From the NCBI RefSeq assembly GCF_026241105.1, contig NZ_JAPFFT010000005.1:62001-126000 (forward strand): 64,000 bases of DNA, written 5' to 3'. Numbering within the stretch: the stretch's first letter is position 1; the number at the start of each line of letters is the position of its first letter. The notes beneath the pieces were generated by a model that saw nothing but the letters and a program-made list of their open reading frames with translations, made no database searches and was not told the origin of the DNA. A program made the position numbers and the translations under genes. This stretch comes from Arthrobacter rhizophilus. GTDB taxonomy: Bacteria > Actinomycetota > Actinomycetes > Actinomycetales > Micrococcaceae. Positions 54,847-63,800 of the stretch are shown piece after piece.

Positions 54847-55500
54847 GTGGTCACCTTCCAGCGGAGCTCCCAGCAGGACGGCCCTACCCAGCGGAGCCCC
54901 AAACAAGACAGCCAGACCCAGCGAAGCCAGGCTAAGGAAACCCGGCGCAAGGCGCTCCTGACCGCCGCAGCGGGGTTGTTCGCCGCCGACGGCTTTAATC
55001 GCGTGTCGCTGGAGGACCTCGGAGCCGCCGCAGGAGTCAGCGGACCGGCCGTGTACCGGCATTTCCCCGGAAAACAGGCCGTCCTTGCTGAGCTACTGCT
55101 GAGCGTGAGCCGCAATCTGCTCGACGGCGGCCGCAGCGTAGTGTCCGGGGCCCCCGACCCCGAAGCTGGGTTGCGCGGATTGGTGGAGTTTCATGTGGAC
55201 TTCGCCCTCAGCAATCCCGATGTCATCCGGGTCCAGGACCGCGATTTCAGCAACCTCAGCGATGCCGACCAAGCCGAAGTCCGTACCCTGCAGCGTAACT
55301 ACGTGGAACTGTGGGTGGGGGTGCTCGGCGAATTGCATCCGGACACGGATCCTGCCGAACTGCGGGTACGGGCACACGCAGCCTTCGGCTTGATCAACTC
55401 GACTCCCCACTCCGTCCGGCACCACGGACGACGCATGGCGGTCAAAAGCGCGAGGCCCATCCTCGAACGCATGGCCCTGGCGGCCTTGACCGTTCGATAG
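54847..55500 (+). CDS. TetR family regulator of branched-chain keto-acid catabolism
   Basis: 217 residues from GTG at 54847 with GGAGG upstream. Residues 5-34 are three 10-residue repeats (QRS.. units) before the helix-turn-helix (LLTAAAGLFAADGFNRVSLEDLGAAAGVSG, split), then PAVYRHFPGKQAVLAEL and the ligand domain. It is divergent from the seven-gene operon, as BkaR (Rv2506) is in mycobacteria, so it is likely a repressor of that operon and itself through the two upstream repeats. Confidence 0.9.
   Translation: MVTFQRSSQQDGPTQRSPKQDSQTQRSQAKETRRKALLTAAAGLFAADGFNRVSLEDLGAAAGVSGPAVYRHFPGKQAVLAELLLSVSRNLLDGGRSVVSGAPDPEAGLRGLVEFHVDFALSNPDVIRVQDRDFSNLSDADQAEVRTLQRNYVELWVGVLGELHPDTDPAELRVRAHAAFGLINSTPHSVRHHGRRMAVKSARPILERMALAALTVR
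54859..54948 (+). repeat. Three 30-bp repeats in the tetR N-terminus
   Basis: Each 30-bp unit begins CAGCGGAGC or CAGCGAAGC and encodes a decapeptide starting QRS. The third runs into the first helix of the DNA-binding domain. Confidence 0.7.
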
Positions 55501-55503
55501 CCG

Positions 55504-55615
55504 ACGCTCGCTCACTTTTAGGGCGTTTCTAACGGACGCTCCTGCACTTGTCCGACAGCAAGACGGCAGTTGTGCAGGAGCGTTAAGCATTTTGGGCCCA
55601 AAAGCGAGCGAGCGT
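55504..55615. terminator. Nested palindromes between convergent tetR and bkdC
   Basis: Inner 12-bp arms ACGCTCCTGCAC (55536-55547) and complement (55572-55583) lie within imperfect outer arms ACGCTCGCTC.CTTTT (from 55504) and its complement (to 55615). Likely a two-sided terminator; the nested design also recalls REP-type elements. Confidence 0.6.
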
Positions 55616-55678
55616 TGCGCGAACATCGTGCCTGCACGGATCGGTGTGCGCGCGGAACCGTCGAAACGGCCGCGAGCG

Positions 55679-57094
55679 CTAGATCATCGTCATGACTGTT
55701 GCAGGATCGGACAGGATCGCGCCTAGATCAGCTAGGAATTTCGAACCCTGCTCCCCGTCCACGAGCCGGTGGTCGAAGGACAGGCTCAGGGACATCACCT
55801 GACGCACCGCGAGTTCATCGTTGTGCACCCAAGGAGCCCTCCGCACCGATCCCAGCGCCACGATGGCAGCCTCGCCCGGATTCAAGATGGGAGTTCCTGC
55901 GTCGATCCCGAAGACACCGATGTTCGTGATCGAAATGGTCCCGCCCGTGAGATCTGCCGGAGAGGTCTTTCCCGAGCGTGCTGTGTCTGTGAGCTCGGAC
56001 AACGCACTGGACAGCTCCAACAGCGTCATCCTGTCCGCGTCTTTGATGTTGGGAACCGTCAGTCCCCGCGGCGTGGCTGCCGCGATACCCAGGTTCACGT
56101 AATTGAACTGCACGATCTCCTGTGCGGCCTCGTCCCAGCGGGAGTTCAGTGTCGGGTTCCTGCGCAGGGCAATCAACACTGCCTTGGCCGCGATGGTCAG
56201 CGGCGTGAGCTTGTATCCGGCAAATTCGCGGCTGGCCTTGAGTCGCGTCAGCAGTTCCATGGTGGGCGTGACATCAACGGTGAGAAACTCCGTCACATGT
56301 GGCGCCGTGAAGGCACTTTGCACCATGGCGGCGGCCGTGAACTTGCGGACTCCCTTGATGGGCGTGCGAGTCTCGCGTTCAGCGGAGATCCCGACGGCGG
56401 GCACAGCAGTAGGAGCATCGACGCGGCCCAATATCTGGACCTGTGGCCCAGCAGCGAAGTCCTGGACGTCCGAACGGGTAATGAGCCCCGCCGGCCCGGT
56501 TCCCGTGACCAGCCCAAGGTCAATTCCAAGATCCCTAGCCAACTTGCGGACCGGAGGGGTGGACCGCGGCCGCTCTTGTTCCGCAGTCGGTTCAGCAGGA
56601 ACTGCGAGCGGTGTGGTGGGTTCGACGACGGGAACCGATTCCCGGACCGGCTCGCGTTCGGCGACGCCTCCGTCAAAGCCTCGCTGGCGTCGCGCCGGGC
56701 GTCCGGACCTTTCGACGACGGCGCCATAGCCTACGAGGTTCGGCTCACGTTTCCCCGTGGCCTCCAGCGGGCTGCCCGTGGGGGCGACCCCACCGGAAGC
56801 GCCCCCATCGGAACCTGGAACACCGGACGGCGAGGCTCCGGCGTCGTCGACTTCAAAGGAGACAATCGGCTTGCCGACCTCCACCACCGAGCCGGCCTGC
56901 TCGTGCAGGACGGCTACCGTTCCCGCGAAAGGCGAGGGAAGCTCAACCACGGCCTTGGCCGTTTCCACCTCGGCAATGACCTGGTTCAAGGTCACGGTGT
57001 CCCCCACCGCAACCTTCCAGCTGAGAATTTCCGACTCGGTGAGTCCCTCGCCGAGGTCCGGCAGCCTGAATTCCTTGATCATCGTGGCGCTCAT
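55679..57094 (-). CDS. bkdC: Branched-chain 2-oxoacid dehydrogenase E2
   Basis: 471 residues: one lipoyl domain (lipoyl lysine in EVETAKAVVELPSPF, about residue 48), a Gly/Pro/Ala-rich linker, the peripheral-subunit binding domain (PPVRKLARDLGIDLGLVTGTG) and the catalytic acyltransferase domain with SFDHRLVDG. ATG at 57094 overlaps the E1-beta stop by 4 bp. The E3 dihydrolipoamide dehydrogenase is not in the window and must be supplied from elsewhere. Confidence 0.94.
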   Translation of the reverse strand: MSATMIKEFRLPDLGEGLTESEILSWKVAVGDTVTLNQVIAEVETAKAVVELPSPFAGTVAVLHEQAGSVVEVGKPIVSFEVDDAGASPSGVPGSDGGASGGVAPTGSPLEATGKREPNLVGYGAVVERSGRPARRQRGFDGGVAEREPVRESVPVVEPTTPLAVPAEPTAEQERPRSTPPVRKLARDLGIDLGLVTGTGPAGLITRSDVQDFAAGPQVQILGRVDAPTAVPAVGISAERETRTPIKGVRKFTAAAMVQSAFTAPHVTEFLTVDVTPTMELLTRLKASREFAGYKLTPLTIAAKAVLIALRRNPTLNSRWDEAAQEIVQFNYVNLGIAAATPRGLTVPNIKDADRMTLLELSSALSELTDTARSGKTSPADLTGGTISITNIGVFGIDAGTPILNPGEAAIVALGSVRRAPWVHNDELAVRQVMSLSLSFDHRLVDGEQGSKFLADLGAILSDPATVMTMI

Positions 57095-58101
57095 CCTTCC
57101 AGGCCGCTCAGGGAGTTACCGCGGCCAAGTGCGCGGTCCACGCCGTCAAGGATCCTGTCCAGATCCGGCAGATGATGCATCTCGAGCTTTGAGTACGGGT
57201 AAGGGATGTCGAATCCCGTGATCCGGACTGGCGCCGATTCAAGGTAGTTGAAGCAGCGCTCGGTGATGCTCGCGGCGATTTCCGCGCCGAGCCCGCCGGA
57301 CTGCGCAGCCTCATGGGTGATGACCAGCCGGCCGGTCTTGCGGACAGACGCCTCCACTGCCGGGAAGTCGATCGGAGCCAGCGAGCGCAGGTCGATAACC
57401 TCCACGGAGATTCCTTCGTCGGAGGCGGCCATGGCTACATCACTGGCGGTCTTCACGAGCGGGCCGTACGTCACCAAGGTGACGTCGCTCCCTGGGGAGA
57501 CCACCCTGGACTTTTCCATGGACAGCGCAGTGGAAAGATCTGCGGTCTCATCCACTTCGCCCTTGTCGTGGTAGCGGCGCTTGGGCTCGAAGTACAGCAC
57601 CGGATCGTCCGAGGCGATGGCCTGCTGGATCATGGTGTAGGCATCCTGCGGGTTGGAGACACTGATGACGCGCAGTCCCGAGGTGTGGGTGAAGTAGGCC
57701 TCAGGGGATTCGGAATGGTGCTCGGGTGAGCCGATCCCGCCGCCAAAAGGAACCCGGATGGTGATGGGCATCTTCACGCGGCCCTGCGTCCGGTAGTGCA
57801 TCTTGGCGACCTGGCTGACAATCTGGTCGAACGCCGGGTAAATGAAGCCGTCGAATTGGATTTCGCAGACCGGTCGGTAGCCGCGGTAGGCCAGCCCGAC
57901 AGCCGTGCCGATGATCGCGGATTCGGCCAACGGAGTGTCAACCACCCGGTGCTTGCCGAAGTCCTTCTGGAGGCCGTCGGTTACCCGGAAAACACCGCCG
58001 AGGGCCCCGATGTCCTCACCCATGAGGACAACCTTGGGATCGTTCTCGAGGGACTTGCGCAGGCCGGCGTTGATGGCGCGGGCGAATGTCAGCTTGCTCA
58101 T
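57091..58101 (-). CDS. bkdB: Branched-chain 2-oxoacid dehydrogenase E1 beta
   Basis: 336-residue beta subunit of a thiamine-diphosphate E1. GEDIGALGGVFRVTDGL, RVPFGGGIGSPEHHSESPEA and VIDLRSLAPIDF are standard. It shares one base with the E1-alpha stop and overlaps E2 by 4 bp, so all three genes are translated as a unit. Counterpart of Rv2496c. Confidence 0.94.
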   Translation of the reverse strand: MSKLTFARAINAGLRKSLENDPKVVLMGEDIGALGGVFRVTDGLQKDFGKHRVVDTPLAESAIIGTAVGLAYRGYRPVCEIQFDGFIYPAFDQIVSQVAKMHYRTQGRVKMPITIRVPFGGGIGSPEHHSESPEAYFTHTSGLRVISVSNPQDAYTMIQQAIASDDPVLYFEPKRRYHDKGEVDETADLSTALSMEKSRVVSPGSDVTLVTYGPLVKTASDVAMAASDEGISVEVIDLRSLAPIDFPAVEASVRKTGRLVITHEAAQSGGLGAEIAASITERCFNYLESAPVRITGFDIPYPYSKLEMHHLPDLDRILDGVDRALGRGNSLSGLEG

Positions 58102-59279
58102 CAGAGTGCACCTTCCTGAGTGGATCCGCTGAAGCTTTCCAGATAGCGGGAATAGTGGTCCTTCTGGCGTTCGATCCAGGAGTTGGGCGTGCTGTAGACG
58201 TGGTTGAAGAGGTCCAACGGCGCGGGATCCGGCATGTTGATGACGCCTGCCCGCAGGTTCCTGGCCACCTCGTCCGCTTTGGCCTGGGTCCTGGCTTCGA
58301 CTTCTTCGGTCAGCAGGCCCTTGGTGCGAAGCAGCGCCTTCAGGCGGGCAATCGGGTCCTTGGCCGCCCAGTCCTCAAGCTCATTGGCGTCGCGGTAGCG
58401 GGTGGGGTCGTCCGCCGTCGTGTGCGGGCCCATGCGATAGGTCACCGCTTCAATAAACGTGGGTCCGCCGCCCTTGCGGGCCCGGTCCAGCGCAATTCGG
58501 GTGACAGCCAAAACAGCCAGGACGTCGTTCCCGTCGACCCGCATGCTGGGGATTCCGAAGCCTGAGGCACGGTCGGCGATCTGGATGTGCGATTGAATCC
58601 GGACGGGTTCGGAGATGGCCCAATGGTTGTTCTGGCAGATAAAGACCACGGGCACTTGGAAGCTCGCGGCGAAGACCATTGCCTCGTTGACGTCACCCTC
58701 ACTGGTGGCACCGTCGCCGAAAAATGCAACCGCCACGGAATCGGCGCCATCGTGCTGGATGCCCATGGCGTAGCCGGTTGCGTGCAATGACTGCGAGCCG
58801 ATGATGATCTGCTGGGTGGCAATGTTGTGGCGGTACGGGTCCCAGCCGGAGGACGCATTGCCGCGCCAGGCACGGACCAGGTCCGTCGGCTCCACGCCGC
58901 GGCAGTAGGCCACGCCGTTGTCCCGGTAGCTGGGGAATACGAAGTCGTCATCCCGGAGGGCCCTGCCCGAACCGATTTGCGATGCTTCCTGCCCCAGCAG
59001 CGGCGGCCACAAGGCCAACTCGCCCTGACGCTGCAAGGCAGTGGCCTCCGAGTCGATGCGGCGGATGACTGTCATGTCCTCATACAGCGAGCACAACTGC
59101 TCGTCGGTGACATCGCTGACCCAGAGATCGAACTCCGGGTGGCTGATGCGTTCCCCCTCGGGGGAAATCAGTTGGACCAGGTTTCCGCCGGTCCGACGAG
59201 GGTTTTCTGCACTGATTCCGGGATTCGGAGCCTTGTAGGCGTCCTGGCCGGCTTTGTCCGTCAACACAGTTGATCGCAC
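58101..59279 (-). CDS. bkdA: Branched-chain 2-oxoacid dehydrogenase E1 alpha
   Basis: 392 residues. The ThDP-binding motif GDGATSEGDVNEAMVFA..QVPVVFICQNN is present, and YRMGPHTTADDPTRY carries the conserved phosphorylation-loop histidine region. The first 35 residues are poorly conserved; GTG at 59279 overlaps nothing, and an in-frame GTG four codons on is an alternative. First gene of the bkdABC operon, divergent from an Lrp/AsnC gene. Confidence 0.93.
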   Translation of the reverse strand: MRSTVLTDKAGQDAYKAPNPGISAENPRRTGGNLVQLISPEGERISHPEFDLWVSDVTDEQLCSLYEDMTVIRRIDSEATALQRQGELALWPPLLGQEASQIGSGRALRDDDFVFPSYRDNGVAYCRGVEPTDLVRAWRGNASSGWDPYRHNIATQQIIIGSQSLHATGYAMGIQHDGADSVAVAFFGDGATSEGDVNEAMVFAASFQVPVVFICQNNHWAISEPVRIQSHIQIADRASGFGIPSMRVDGNDVLAVLAVTRIALDRARKGGGPTFIEAVTYRMGPHTTADDPTRYRDANELEDWAAKDPIARLKALLRTKGLLTEEVEARTQAKADEVARNLRAGVINMPDPAPLDLFNHVYSTPNSWIERQKDHYSRYLESFSGSTQEGAL

Positions 59280-59359
59280 CTTTCAGCTCGTGCTCGCAGG
59301 CCTGGGATGGACTTGTGATCCAGCCGCGTGCCAGCATCCTGGCGTCTTCGCCTGGATTA

Positions 59360-59379
59360 ATTGTGACCCTACTCACAAT
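59360..59379. promoter_or_regulatory. Putative Lrp-family operator between bkdA and the Lrp gene
   Basis: Perfect 7-bp arms ATTGTGA and TCACAAT with a 6-bp spacer, midway in the divergent region. A site for the adjacent Lrp/AsnC regulator is the natural reading. Confidence 0.5.
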
Positions 59380-59461
59380 GCTCATTGGGTACAACCACCA
59401 CCGAAAATCCTGCGCATTCTGCCCTGTCTTGACCACTGGCACCGTGCTAACGTTGCGCATT

Positions 59462-59947
59462 ATGCAAGCTTTGGATGGCACAGACACCCGCCTGCTTTCG
59501 GCCATGGCAAAGGACCCCCGCGGCACGGTGGTGGCCTTGGCGCAGAAGCTGGGACTATCACGGAATACGGTCCAGGCACGGATGGCCCAACTGGAGAAGA
59601 AGCATGCGTTCCTCTCCTTCGAACGGCGCATCAACCCTGCTGCCCTCGGCTATCCGCTCATGGCGTTCATCTCCGTGCACGTGCAGCAGCAGAAGCTCGG
59701 ACAGCTCGCTTTGGAACTCGCCGAAATCCCGGAAATCCTGGAGGGGTACGGGCTCACCGGATCGGCTGACCTCTTGTTGCGGGTTGTAGCCCTCGACGCC
59801 GAGGACCTGTTCCGGATCAACGGCAAGATCCTGGCGTGCGACGGTGTGGAGAGAACCGATACCGCGATGTCCATGGGCGAATTGATTCCGTTCCGGGTAC
59901 AGCCGTTGCTGAACCGCACAACAAAGACGGCGCTCGGCGCCAACTGA
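59462..59947 (+). CDS. Lrp/AsnC family regulator
   Basis: 161 residues from ATG at 59462. Helix-turn-helix in GTVVALAQKLGLSRNTVQARMAQLE, then the RAM ligand domain (PLMAFISVHVQQQKLGQLA; GYGLTGSADLLLRVVA). The family senses amino acids. Its position opposite bkdABC and the palindrome between them suggest it controls branched-chain oxidation in response to leucine, isoleucine or valine; as activator or repressor cannot be told. Confidence 0.92.
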   Translation: MQALDGTDTRLLSAMAKDPRGTVVALAQKLGLSRNTVQARMAQLEKKHAFLSFERRINPAALGYPLMAFISVHVQQQKLGQLALELAEIPEILEGYGLTGSADLLLRVVALDAEDLFRINGKILACDGVERTDTAMSMGELIPFRVQPLLNRTTKTALGAN

Positions 59948-59970
59948 GTTCGCCGGGAAGGGGAACCACC

Positions 59971-60426
59971 TTGAGCACCCCGGACGTACCGCCGGCCGCC
60001 AAAAACCGAAAGCTCCTCTGGATCATTCTCGGAGTGGTGGGCACAGTTCTGGTGTTGATAGTCGTGGGGGTCATCGTGCTGGCGAACGTGGTGGGAAACG
60101 CCACGAACAGGGCCCGGGCCATTTCCGACGATTTCACCCGGCTGATCGTGAATGGCAAAAGCGAGCAAGCTTACGACCAGTACCTGAACCCTGCCGTCGC
60201 CCAAAGCTTGCCTAAGGCGGACTTTGTTGCCGGCGTCGCTGGCCTTCAGCTGGACAACAGCTGCACGCCCCACTACGACTCCGTGATGGCGAATTCAGTC
60301 AATGGAACCAACACAGCCGATGTCGCCGGAACCTTGCAATGCCAAGGAAGAAGCTTCGAGCTCAGGTACAGCTTTGTGGGCAATGACCTGAAGATGAACG
60401 CCATCAGCCTCCAGCCGCAGGGCTAG
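59971..60426 (+). CDS. Small anchored extracytoplasmic protein
   Basis: 151 residues from TTG at 59971; no ATG is possible without reading into the Lrp gene. A GGGAA site precedes it. One membrane anchor (about 14-40), then a soluble domain of about 110 residues with two cysteines (NSCTPHYDS; TLQCQGRSFE) that could form a disulfide. The fold looks NTF2/DUF4878-like. It starts 24 bp after the Lrp stop. Function unknown. Confidence 0.72.
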   Translation: MSTPDVPPAAKNRKLLWIILGVVGTVLVLIVVGVIVLANVVGNATNRARAISDDFTRLIVNGKSEQAYDQYLNPAVAQSLPKADFVAGVAGLQLDNSCTPHYDSVMANSVNGTNTADVAGTLQCQGRSFELRYSFVGNDLKMNAISLQPQG

Positions 60427-60554
60427 CGCGGAAAAAAATAGTCACCACCCACCCATCCACGGCTCCACATGGTCCGAATATCAGGTTGAGAGCCCCGTCC
60501 GGGGTTTCGAACACAGGCCGGATACAAACCCGGCCTTACCGGAAGGTTTGGACC

Positions 60555-60968
60555 ATGCGCACTTCGCCCAACCGCCTGATCGCCACCATCTTTGGAGCCG
60601 TCTACCTGCTTGTGGGTGTCGTTGGATTCTTCGTCACCTCAGGGATTGGATTCTTTGCTACCGAAGGTGCCAACCTGATCATCTTTGCGGTAAATCCCCT
60701 GCACAACATCATTCACCTCGCTATCGGTGGAGCGCTGCTCTACGCGGGCATGAATAGCACGGTGCTGTCCAAGACAATCAACACCACGGTCGGCGGCGTC
60801 TATCTGTTGGTCGGCATCCTCGGCCTGTTCCTCGTGGGGTCTGCGCTGAATATCATTGCCCTTAACGGCGCAGACAACGTCTTGCACCTTGCCAGCGCCG
60901 TGGTACTTCTCGGCGTCGGTCTTTCCCAAGACAAGGTTCCGGCCACCACCGCCAGGGCCCACGTCTAG
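60555..60968 (+). CDS. DUF4383 membrane protein
   Basis: 137 residues, four hydrophobic helices. The DUF4383 pattern is clear: RLIATIFGAVYLLVGVVGFF and VNPLHNIIHLAIGGALLY, then a second similar half with DNVLHLASAVVLLGVG, so the protein is an internal duplication with His-containing helices. ATG at 60555 has GGAAGG upstream. Actinobacterial members are common and uncharacterised. Confidence 0.88.
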   Translation: MRTSPNRLIATIFGAVYLLVGVVGFFVTSGIGFFATEGANLIIFAVNPLHNIIHLAIGGALLYAGMNSTVLSKTINTTVGGVYLLVGILGLFLVGSALNIIALNGADNVLHLASAVVLLGVGLSQDKVPATTARAHV

Positions 60969-60997
60969 AAGACCTCGAACCCCGGAAGGAGCCGTCC

Positions 60998-61561
60998 GTG
61001 TCAGCTCAAGCAGCGACGTCCGTAGGACCGACCACCGGAGCATCCGTCACCCTGTTTTCGTGTTTTGCGGGAATGGGGGCCGGCCTTGTGGAGCTTTCCA
61101 TCGCATCAAGCTACATTTCGAGCCGAGGGCCCCTCATGTGGGCGGGCGGAATCTTCGCGGTCTGGGGCCTGGCCCTGCTCGCGGGATCGATTGCGAGCTT
61201 GCAACGCGGACGGCTCCGGTTCCGTAAAGCAACAACCATCGGACTCATCGCGGCCGTGCTGGTCCACGTAGCCGTGCTAGTGGCCGGTGTGGCCCAAAGA
61301 TTGCTCGACGGCGGGCACCTGGCTGCTCTTTTCCTCGTCCTCATGGCGCTGGGATCGTCTGCTTGGCTGGCCCGGAGGTACCGCGACGACGACGGCGGAA
61401 CGGCCGCGGCTCCCCCGCGGACTGGTGCGCTTGTGGGGGCAGCCTTTGCCGCCGCCGTCGTGGTTGCAGCAGTGACGACGCCGGGGCTGGCCGCCTCGGT
61501 GGCCGGACAGCATGCCGTCCCGCACGGATCGCACTCGATACCGAGCGGGCACAACCACTAA
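60998..61561 (+). CDS. Five-helix membrane protein with His-rich tail
   Basis: 187 residues from GTG at 60998 (GGAAGGAG upstream), not recognised. Five hydrophobic segments, about 15-38, 47-67, 80-101, 107-124 and 142-165. The last 16 residues are HAVPHGSHSIPSGHNH, five histidines, likely outside the membrane and suited to metal binding. It follows the DUF4383 gene by 29 bp, so the two are probably one unit. Function unknown. Confidence 0.75.
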   Translation: MSAQAATSVGPTTGASVTLFSCFAGMGAGLVELSIASSYISSRGPLMWAGGIFAVWGLALLAGSIASLQRGRLRFRKATTIGLIAAVLVHVAVLVAGVAQRLLDGGHLAALFLVLMALGSSAWLARRYRDDDGGTAAAPPRTGALVGAAFAAAVVVAAVTTPGLAASVAGQHAVPHGSHSIPSGHNH

Positions 61562-61582
61562 CCCTCCCAACCGACGCCTGAA

Positions 61583-61623
61583 GCAAGAATCCTTCCCACA
61601 CAGCGTGTGGGAAGGATTCTTGC
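61583..61623. terminator. Two-sided intrinsic terminator
   Basis: Perfect 19-bp stem (arm GCAAGAATCCTTCCCACAC) with an AGC loop, placed between the convergent His-tailed membrane protein (ends 61561) and symporter gene (ends 61646). Confidence 0.92.
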
Positions 61624-61645
61624 TATCTTGAGCCAGCAGGAATTC

Positions 61646-63262
61646 CTAGTGATTCACGGCTTTCTCCGCTCCGATGCCGGTCAGTGACCGGACCTCCATC
61701 TCGGCTTGTTTCGCCGCGTCTTCGCGCCTCTTGTCCAGCATTGTGCCGAGCCAACCAAGCAGGAACGCGAGCGGAATGGACACGATTCCGGGGTTGCTCA
61801 ACGGGAAGATCGCGAAGTTGGCGCCCGGGATCATGGACGTCTTGGCACCGGAAACCACCGGCGACAACGCGATCAGGATGACGGCCGCCGCGAGGCCGCC
61901 ATACATGCTCCACGTGGCTCCCTGGGTGGTGAACTTCTTCCAGAACAGGGAGTAGACGATGGTCGGCAGATTGGCCGATGCCGCCACGGCGAAGGCGAGC
62001 GCCACGAGGAAGGCGACATTCTGGCCGTTGGCGAAGATGCCTCCGAGGATCGCGAGGACCCCGATGACCACCACCGTCCGGCGCGCCACTTTGACCTCGG
62101 TCCCGGCGTCGGCCTTGCCCTTGGAGATGACGTTCGCATAGATGTCGTGGGCGAACGACGCCGCTGCCGTGATGGTCAAGCCGGCCACCACCGCAAGGAT
62201 CGTGGCAAACGCGACGGCGGAGATGAAGCCCAGCAGCAACGGCCCGCCCAGATGGAACGCGAGAAGCGGTGCAGCGGAGTTGACGCCGCCCGGAGCGGAC
62301 TTGATGGTGTCAGCGCCAACGAGTGCCGCGGCGCCGTAACCAAGGACCAAGGTGAACAGGTAGAACAATCCAATCAACCAGATGGACCAGACCACCGATT
62401 TGCGGGCTTCCTTGGCGGTGGGCACGGTGTAGAAGCGCATGAGCACGTGCGGCAGGGCGGCTGTGCCCAAGACGAGCGCCAGGCCGAGGGACAGGAAGTC
62501 CAGCTTGGAGGTCTCGGTCTTGCCGTACTGCAGGCCCGGGTTCAGCACGTTGGGGTTCTTGGCGGAATCCGCCGCGGCGCCCAACAGGTTCGACAGGTTG
62601 AAGCCGTAGATGGACAGCACCCAAAAGGTCATGACTGCCGCCCCGCAGATGAGCAGCACGGCCTTGATGATCTGGACCCAGGTGGTGCCCTTCATCCCTC
62701 CAATGAGCACGTACATGATCATGAGGGCGCCGACGACGACGATCACCAGGGCTTGCCCGCCCCAGTCGCTGATGCCCAGGAGCAGGGAAATGAGGCTTCC
62801 GGCGCCTGCCATCTGTGCCAGCAGGTAGAAGAAGCAGACGGCCAGGGTGGACAGGGCGGCGGCGATCCGCACCGGGCGCTGTCGCAGCCGGAACGAAAGC
62901 ACGTCGGCCATGGTGAACTTGCCCGTGTTGCGCAGCAATTCAGCGACAAGCAACAAGGCCACAAGCCACGCCACGAGGAACCCGATGGAGTACAGGAAGC
63001 CGTCGTAGCCATTGACGGCGATTGCTCCGGTGATCCCGAGGAAAGAGGCGGCGGAGAGGTAATCGCCGGCGATCGCGGTGCCGTTCTGCGAGCCCGTGAA
63101 CGAGCGCCCCGCCGCATAGTAGTCGGCAGCCGTTTTGTTGTTCCGGCTGGCCCGGAACACGATCACCATGGTGACCAGGACGAACAGGGCGAAGATGCCC
63201 ATGTTCAACAGCGTGGTGTCTTTCAGGGCGGCAACGTTGACCATCGGGACCATGGCGCTCAT
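61646..63262 (-). CDS. actP: Cation:acetate-type sodium/solute symporter
   Basis: 538 residues, about 13 helices, SSS family. AGRSFTGSQNGTAIAGDYLSAASFLGITG (in two parts) and FAHDIYANVISKG are diagnostic of ActP/MctC-type monocarboxylate carriers. It overlaps its small DUF485 partner by 4 bp. Acetate or another short monocarboxylate is the expected cargo, which would suit the acetyl-CoA-linked pathways to its left. Confidence 0.9.
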   Translation of the reverse strand: MSAMVPMVNVAALKDTTLLNMGIFALFVLVTMVIVFRASRNNKTAADYYAAGRSFTGSQNGTAIAGDYLSAASFLGITGAIAVNGYDGFLYSIGFLVAWLVALLLVAELLRNTGKFTMADVLSFRLRQRPVRIAAALSTLAVCFFYLLAQMAGAGSLISLLLGISDWGGQALVIVVVGALMIMYVLIGGMKGTTWVQIIKAVLLICGAAVMTFWVLSIYGFNLSNLLGAAADSAKNPNVLNPGLQYGKTETSKLDFLSLGLALVLGTAALPHVLMRFYTVPTAKEARKSVVWSIWLIGLFYLFTLVLGYGAAALVGADTIKSAPGGVNSAAPLLAFHLGGPLLLGFISAVAFATILAVVAGLTITAAASFAHDIYANVISKGKADAGTEVKVARRTVVVIGVLAILGGIFANGQNVAFLVALAFAVAASANLPTIVYSLFWKKFTTQGATWSMYGGLAAAVILIALSPVVSGAKTSMIPGANFAIFPLSNPGIVSIPLAFLLGWLGTMLDKRREDAAKQAEMEVRSLTGIGAEKAVNH

Positions 63263-63636
63263 TTTGTTGCCCCTCTCACTGCGCTGCCCTTGTCGAACTC
63301 ATGGCCCTCGATCTCGTTCCGGATTTCCGCGGCGATCGGGTCCAGCTTCCGGTTGGAGTAGTGGACGTACCAGGCCGTAATTCCGAAGGTTGAGACGAAC
63401 TGCAGCAGGCCCAAGACCAGGCCGACGTTGATGTTGCCCCACAGCTTCGTGGACATGAAGCCCACTGCGTAGTCAGCCAGCAGGACATAGGCGAAGTACC
63501 AAAGCAGAAATGCGATGGCCATTGGAAAGACAAAACTGCGGTGGCGCTTGCGGAGCTCCTGGAACTGCGCCGTTTGCTGGACTTCCTGGAAATCCACAGA
63601 CGCTGCTGCGTCCGGTGTCTGGGCCTCGTTACCCAT
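63259..63636 (-). CDS. DUF485 membrane protein
   Basis: 125 residues from ATG at 63636 with AGGAGG upstream. Two helices (FPMAIAFLLWYFAYVLLADYA; VGLVLGLLQFVSTFGITAWYVHYS, approximate) and the DUF485 core FQELRKRHRSFVFPM. DUF485 proteins are regularly encoded with ActP-type symporters (YjcH-YjcG). The 4-bp overlap with the symporter gene makes them an operon. Confidence 0.92.
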   Translation of the reverse strand: MGNEAQTPDAAASVDFQEVQQTAQFQELRKRHRSFVFPMAIAFLLWYFAYVLLADYAVGFMSTKLWGNINVGLVLGLLQFVSTFGITAWYVHYSNRKLDPIAAEIRNEIEGHEFDKGSAVRGATK

Positions 63637-63800
63637 GGCTTCCTCCTGATTGTGAATGTCTACATTGACCACACACTCCTAGCCAACGTGACTGGAATCA
63701 CTATCCGCCCGGCTTCTGCACCACTTCCAGATCCACAGGCACAGGCGTCGCCCAGCGGACACGTTGCTGCGCCGAACGGCGGGTTCGCTAGTCTTGCTCC

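Noticed and set aside
59429..59453. TTGACC/TAACGT promoter for the Lrp gene
   Set aside because: 13-bp spacing is too short for a sigma-70-type promoter.
60504..60525. Stress-sigma promoter (GTTT/GGATAC) before the DUF4383 gene
   Set aside because: The 12-bp spacing is too short for the usual 14-17.
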